From positions 1-7,146 of the forward strand of contig CAMWRK010000109.1 in NCBI GenBank assembly GCA_947176655.1: a stretch of 7,146 nt of DNA, in the 5' to 3' direction. Below, piece after piece: positions 6,089 to 7,146 of this stretch. The notes under the pieces are model-generated. The model worked only from the letters and a program-made list of their open reading frames with translations. It ran no database searches and had not been told where the DNA came from. Within the stretch, counting starts at the first letter, position 1, and each line of letters begins with the position of its first letter. The DNA comes from an uncultured Prevotellaceae bacterium (GTDB lineage Bacteria > Bacteroidota > Bacteroidia > Bacteroidales > Bacteroidaceae). The position numbers were made by a program, and so were the translations under genes.

Positions 6089-6970
6089 ATGTGGATATTG
6101 TTCGCTTTTGCCAGTGCCGTGCTGCTCGGCTTCTATGATGTATTCAAGAAACGATCCCTGGAGGGCAATGCAGTGCTCGTGGTGCTGCTGCTCAACTGTC
6201 TTTTCTCTTCGCTGATTTTCCTGCCCATGCTGTGGTACGCACCTTTCGGCGGCTGGGAGGTGCAGAAGTACATAGTGCTGAAGGCCTTCATTGTCCTCAG
6301 TTCCTGGATGTGCGGATACTACGCCATGAAGCATCTGCCTCTTACCGTCGTGGGTCCCGTCAATGCCACGCGCCCTGTGCTTGTCCTTCTCGGTGCCATG
6401 GTGCTTTTCGGCGAGAGGCTCAATCTCTTCCAGTGGACTGGTGTGTTGCTTGCCATGACATCGTTCTGGCTCTTGAAACGTGGCGGCAGGAAGGACGGCA
6501 TAGATTTCATGCACAACCGCGGGGTTTTGTTCCTCGTGACGGCGGCCATGCTCGGTGCCCTCAGCGGGCTCTACGACAAATACCTCATGTCCCATCCGGC
6601 CGACGGCGGACTGGGGCTGGACAGGCTTACGGTGCAGAGCTATTTTAATTTCTACCAGCTCGGCATCATGCTTGTGGCGGTGCTGCCCATGAGGCTCAGA
6701 GGCAGAGCCGCTACGCCGTTCCGCTGGCGCTGGACCATTCCCATGATAAGCATCTTCATCTGCGCGGCCGACCTGGCCTATTTCTATTCCCTCTCCCTTG
6801 ACGCTGCCATGATAAGCATCGTGAGCATGGTTCGCCGCGGCAGCGTCATAGTGAGTTTCCTGGCCGGAGCCTTCCTCTTCCACGAGAAGAACCTCCGCAG
6901 CAAGGCTCTCGACCTCGCCATGGTGTTGCTGGGATTGTTCTTCCTTTATCTTGGAACCGTATGTAACTGA
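6089..6970 (+). CDS. EamA/DMT-superfamily ten-helix transporter
   Basis: A 293-residue inner-membrane protein of the drug/metabolite transporter superfamily. Ten hydrophobic segments are visible, at about residues 2-19, 27-50, 61-82, 87-108, 113-130, 145-166, 182-204, 215-237, 242-264 and 272-291. They form two EamA repeats. Each ends with the family pattern of a short acidic motif before the last helix: FGERLNLFQWTGVLL in repeat 1 and FHEKNLRSKALDLAMVLLG in repeat 2. The loop at about 131-144 is basic, and the Arg-rich stretch 202-214 is probably cytoplasmic. The substrate cannot be inferred; relatives move metabolites, amino acids or nucleotide sugars. Unusually for this group, a purine-rich Shine-Dalgarno-like AGGAAGGA (6075-6082) sits 6 bases before the ATG. 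The next gene starts only 6 bases after the stop, indicating co-transcription and possibly translational coupling. Confidence 0.9.
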   Translation: MWILFAFASAVLLGFYDVFKKRSLEGNAVLVVLLLNCLFSSLIFLPMLWYAPFGGWEVQKYIVLKAFIVLSSWMCGYYAMKHLPLTVVGPVNATRPVLVLLGAMVLFGERLNLFQWTGVLLAMTSFWLLKRGGRKDGIDFMHNRGVLFLVTAAMLGALSGLYDKYLMSHPADGGLGLDRLTVQSYFNFYQLGIMLVAVLPMRLRGRAATPFRWRWTIPMISIFICAADLAYFYSLSLDAAMISIVSMVRRGSVIVSFLAGAFLFHEKNLRSKALDLAMVLLGLFFLYLGTVCN

Positions 6971-6976
6971 CAGACG

Positions 6977-7146
6977 ATGAATAAGAAACTTGTCCTACTC
7001 CTCCTCGCCCTTGCGGCGACAATCAGTTCTGCCTCCGCACAGATACGCATGCGCGACGTCTTTGCCGATGCGCCAGACAGCCTGTTCCCGTTGCTGACGC
7101 GCAACAACAGGCTTGACTGCATAGACTTCAAGGAAAACGGTATGGA
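6977..7146 (+). CDS. DUF3256-like exported protein, 3'-truncated by window edge
   Basis: Only the first 56 codons are present, and the frame stays open to the edge. ATG 6977 opens onto a clear signal peptide: MNKK, a leucine/alanine core, then SSASA with likely cleavage before Gln22, so the product is predicted to reach the periplasm or outer surface. There is no lipobox cysteine. The mature start, IRMRDVFADAPDSLFPLLTR followed by NNRLDCIDF, resembles the N-terminus of DUF3256, a Bacteroidetes family of about 200 residues with no assigned activity that I know of. It begins 6 bases after the transporter stop, so the two are almost certainly one transcription unit. The family call is from recognition of the short N-terminal motif and needs the full sequence. 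Confidence 0.72.
   Translation, partial: MNKKLVLLLLALAATISSASAQIRMRDVFADAPDSLFPLLTRNNRLDCIDFKENGM

Noticed and set aside
6032..6883. 283-codon antisense frame over the EamA transporter
   Set aside because: Same register effect; the protein is His/Glu/Gln-rich, the usual appearance of an antisense reading of a membrane protein gene.

Overview
This window looks like a chromosomal segment from a member of Bacteroidales, most likely Prevotella-like. Three things point there. Promoters have the Bacteroidota form (TTTG about 20 bases upstream of TAnnTTTG). The endonuclease has a short C-terminal tail of the 'YDLTGRRV...GVYLMNG' kind seen on exported proteins of this group. The last gene matches the Bacteroidetes-restricted DUF3256 family. 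Genus assignment is inference. Every gene reads on the + strand.

Left block (1-1919): the 3' two-thirds of ffh, the protein subunit of the signal recognition particle, followed by an intact folD (folate one-carbon metabolism) and a clear intrinsic terminator. Both are conserved housekeeping genes.

Middle block (1920-3163): a tRNA-His gene with its own good promoter and strong hairpin terminator, then about 800 bases with no convincing gene. That gap is the least explained part of the window. It holds a perfect 12-bp inverted repeat, four tandem degenerate units built on the palindrome AAGACC-n-GGTCTT, a pair of 17-base direct repeats (15/17 identical) bracketing both of these, and two further inverted repeats just before the next promoter.

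Right block (3105-7146): a probable operon starting at a TAACTTTG promoter. In order it carries a six-helix DUF308/HdeD-like membrane protein, a secreted endonuclease I-family nuclease with extra C-terminal domains, truA (tRNA pseudouridine synthase), a ten-helix EamA/DMT transporter, and the first 56 codons of an exported DUF3256 protein cut by the window edge. Gaps between genes are about 5 to 55 bases. The products do not form an obvious single pathway: two act at the membrane, two are exported, and one modifies tRNA.

I found no CRISPR array, no transposase or integrase, and no defence or biosynthetic system. The candidate for something undescribed is the palindromic repeat block in the gap after tRNA-His, which I can describe but not assign a function.
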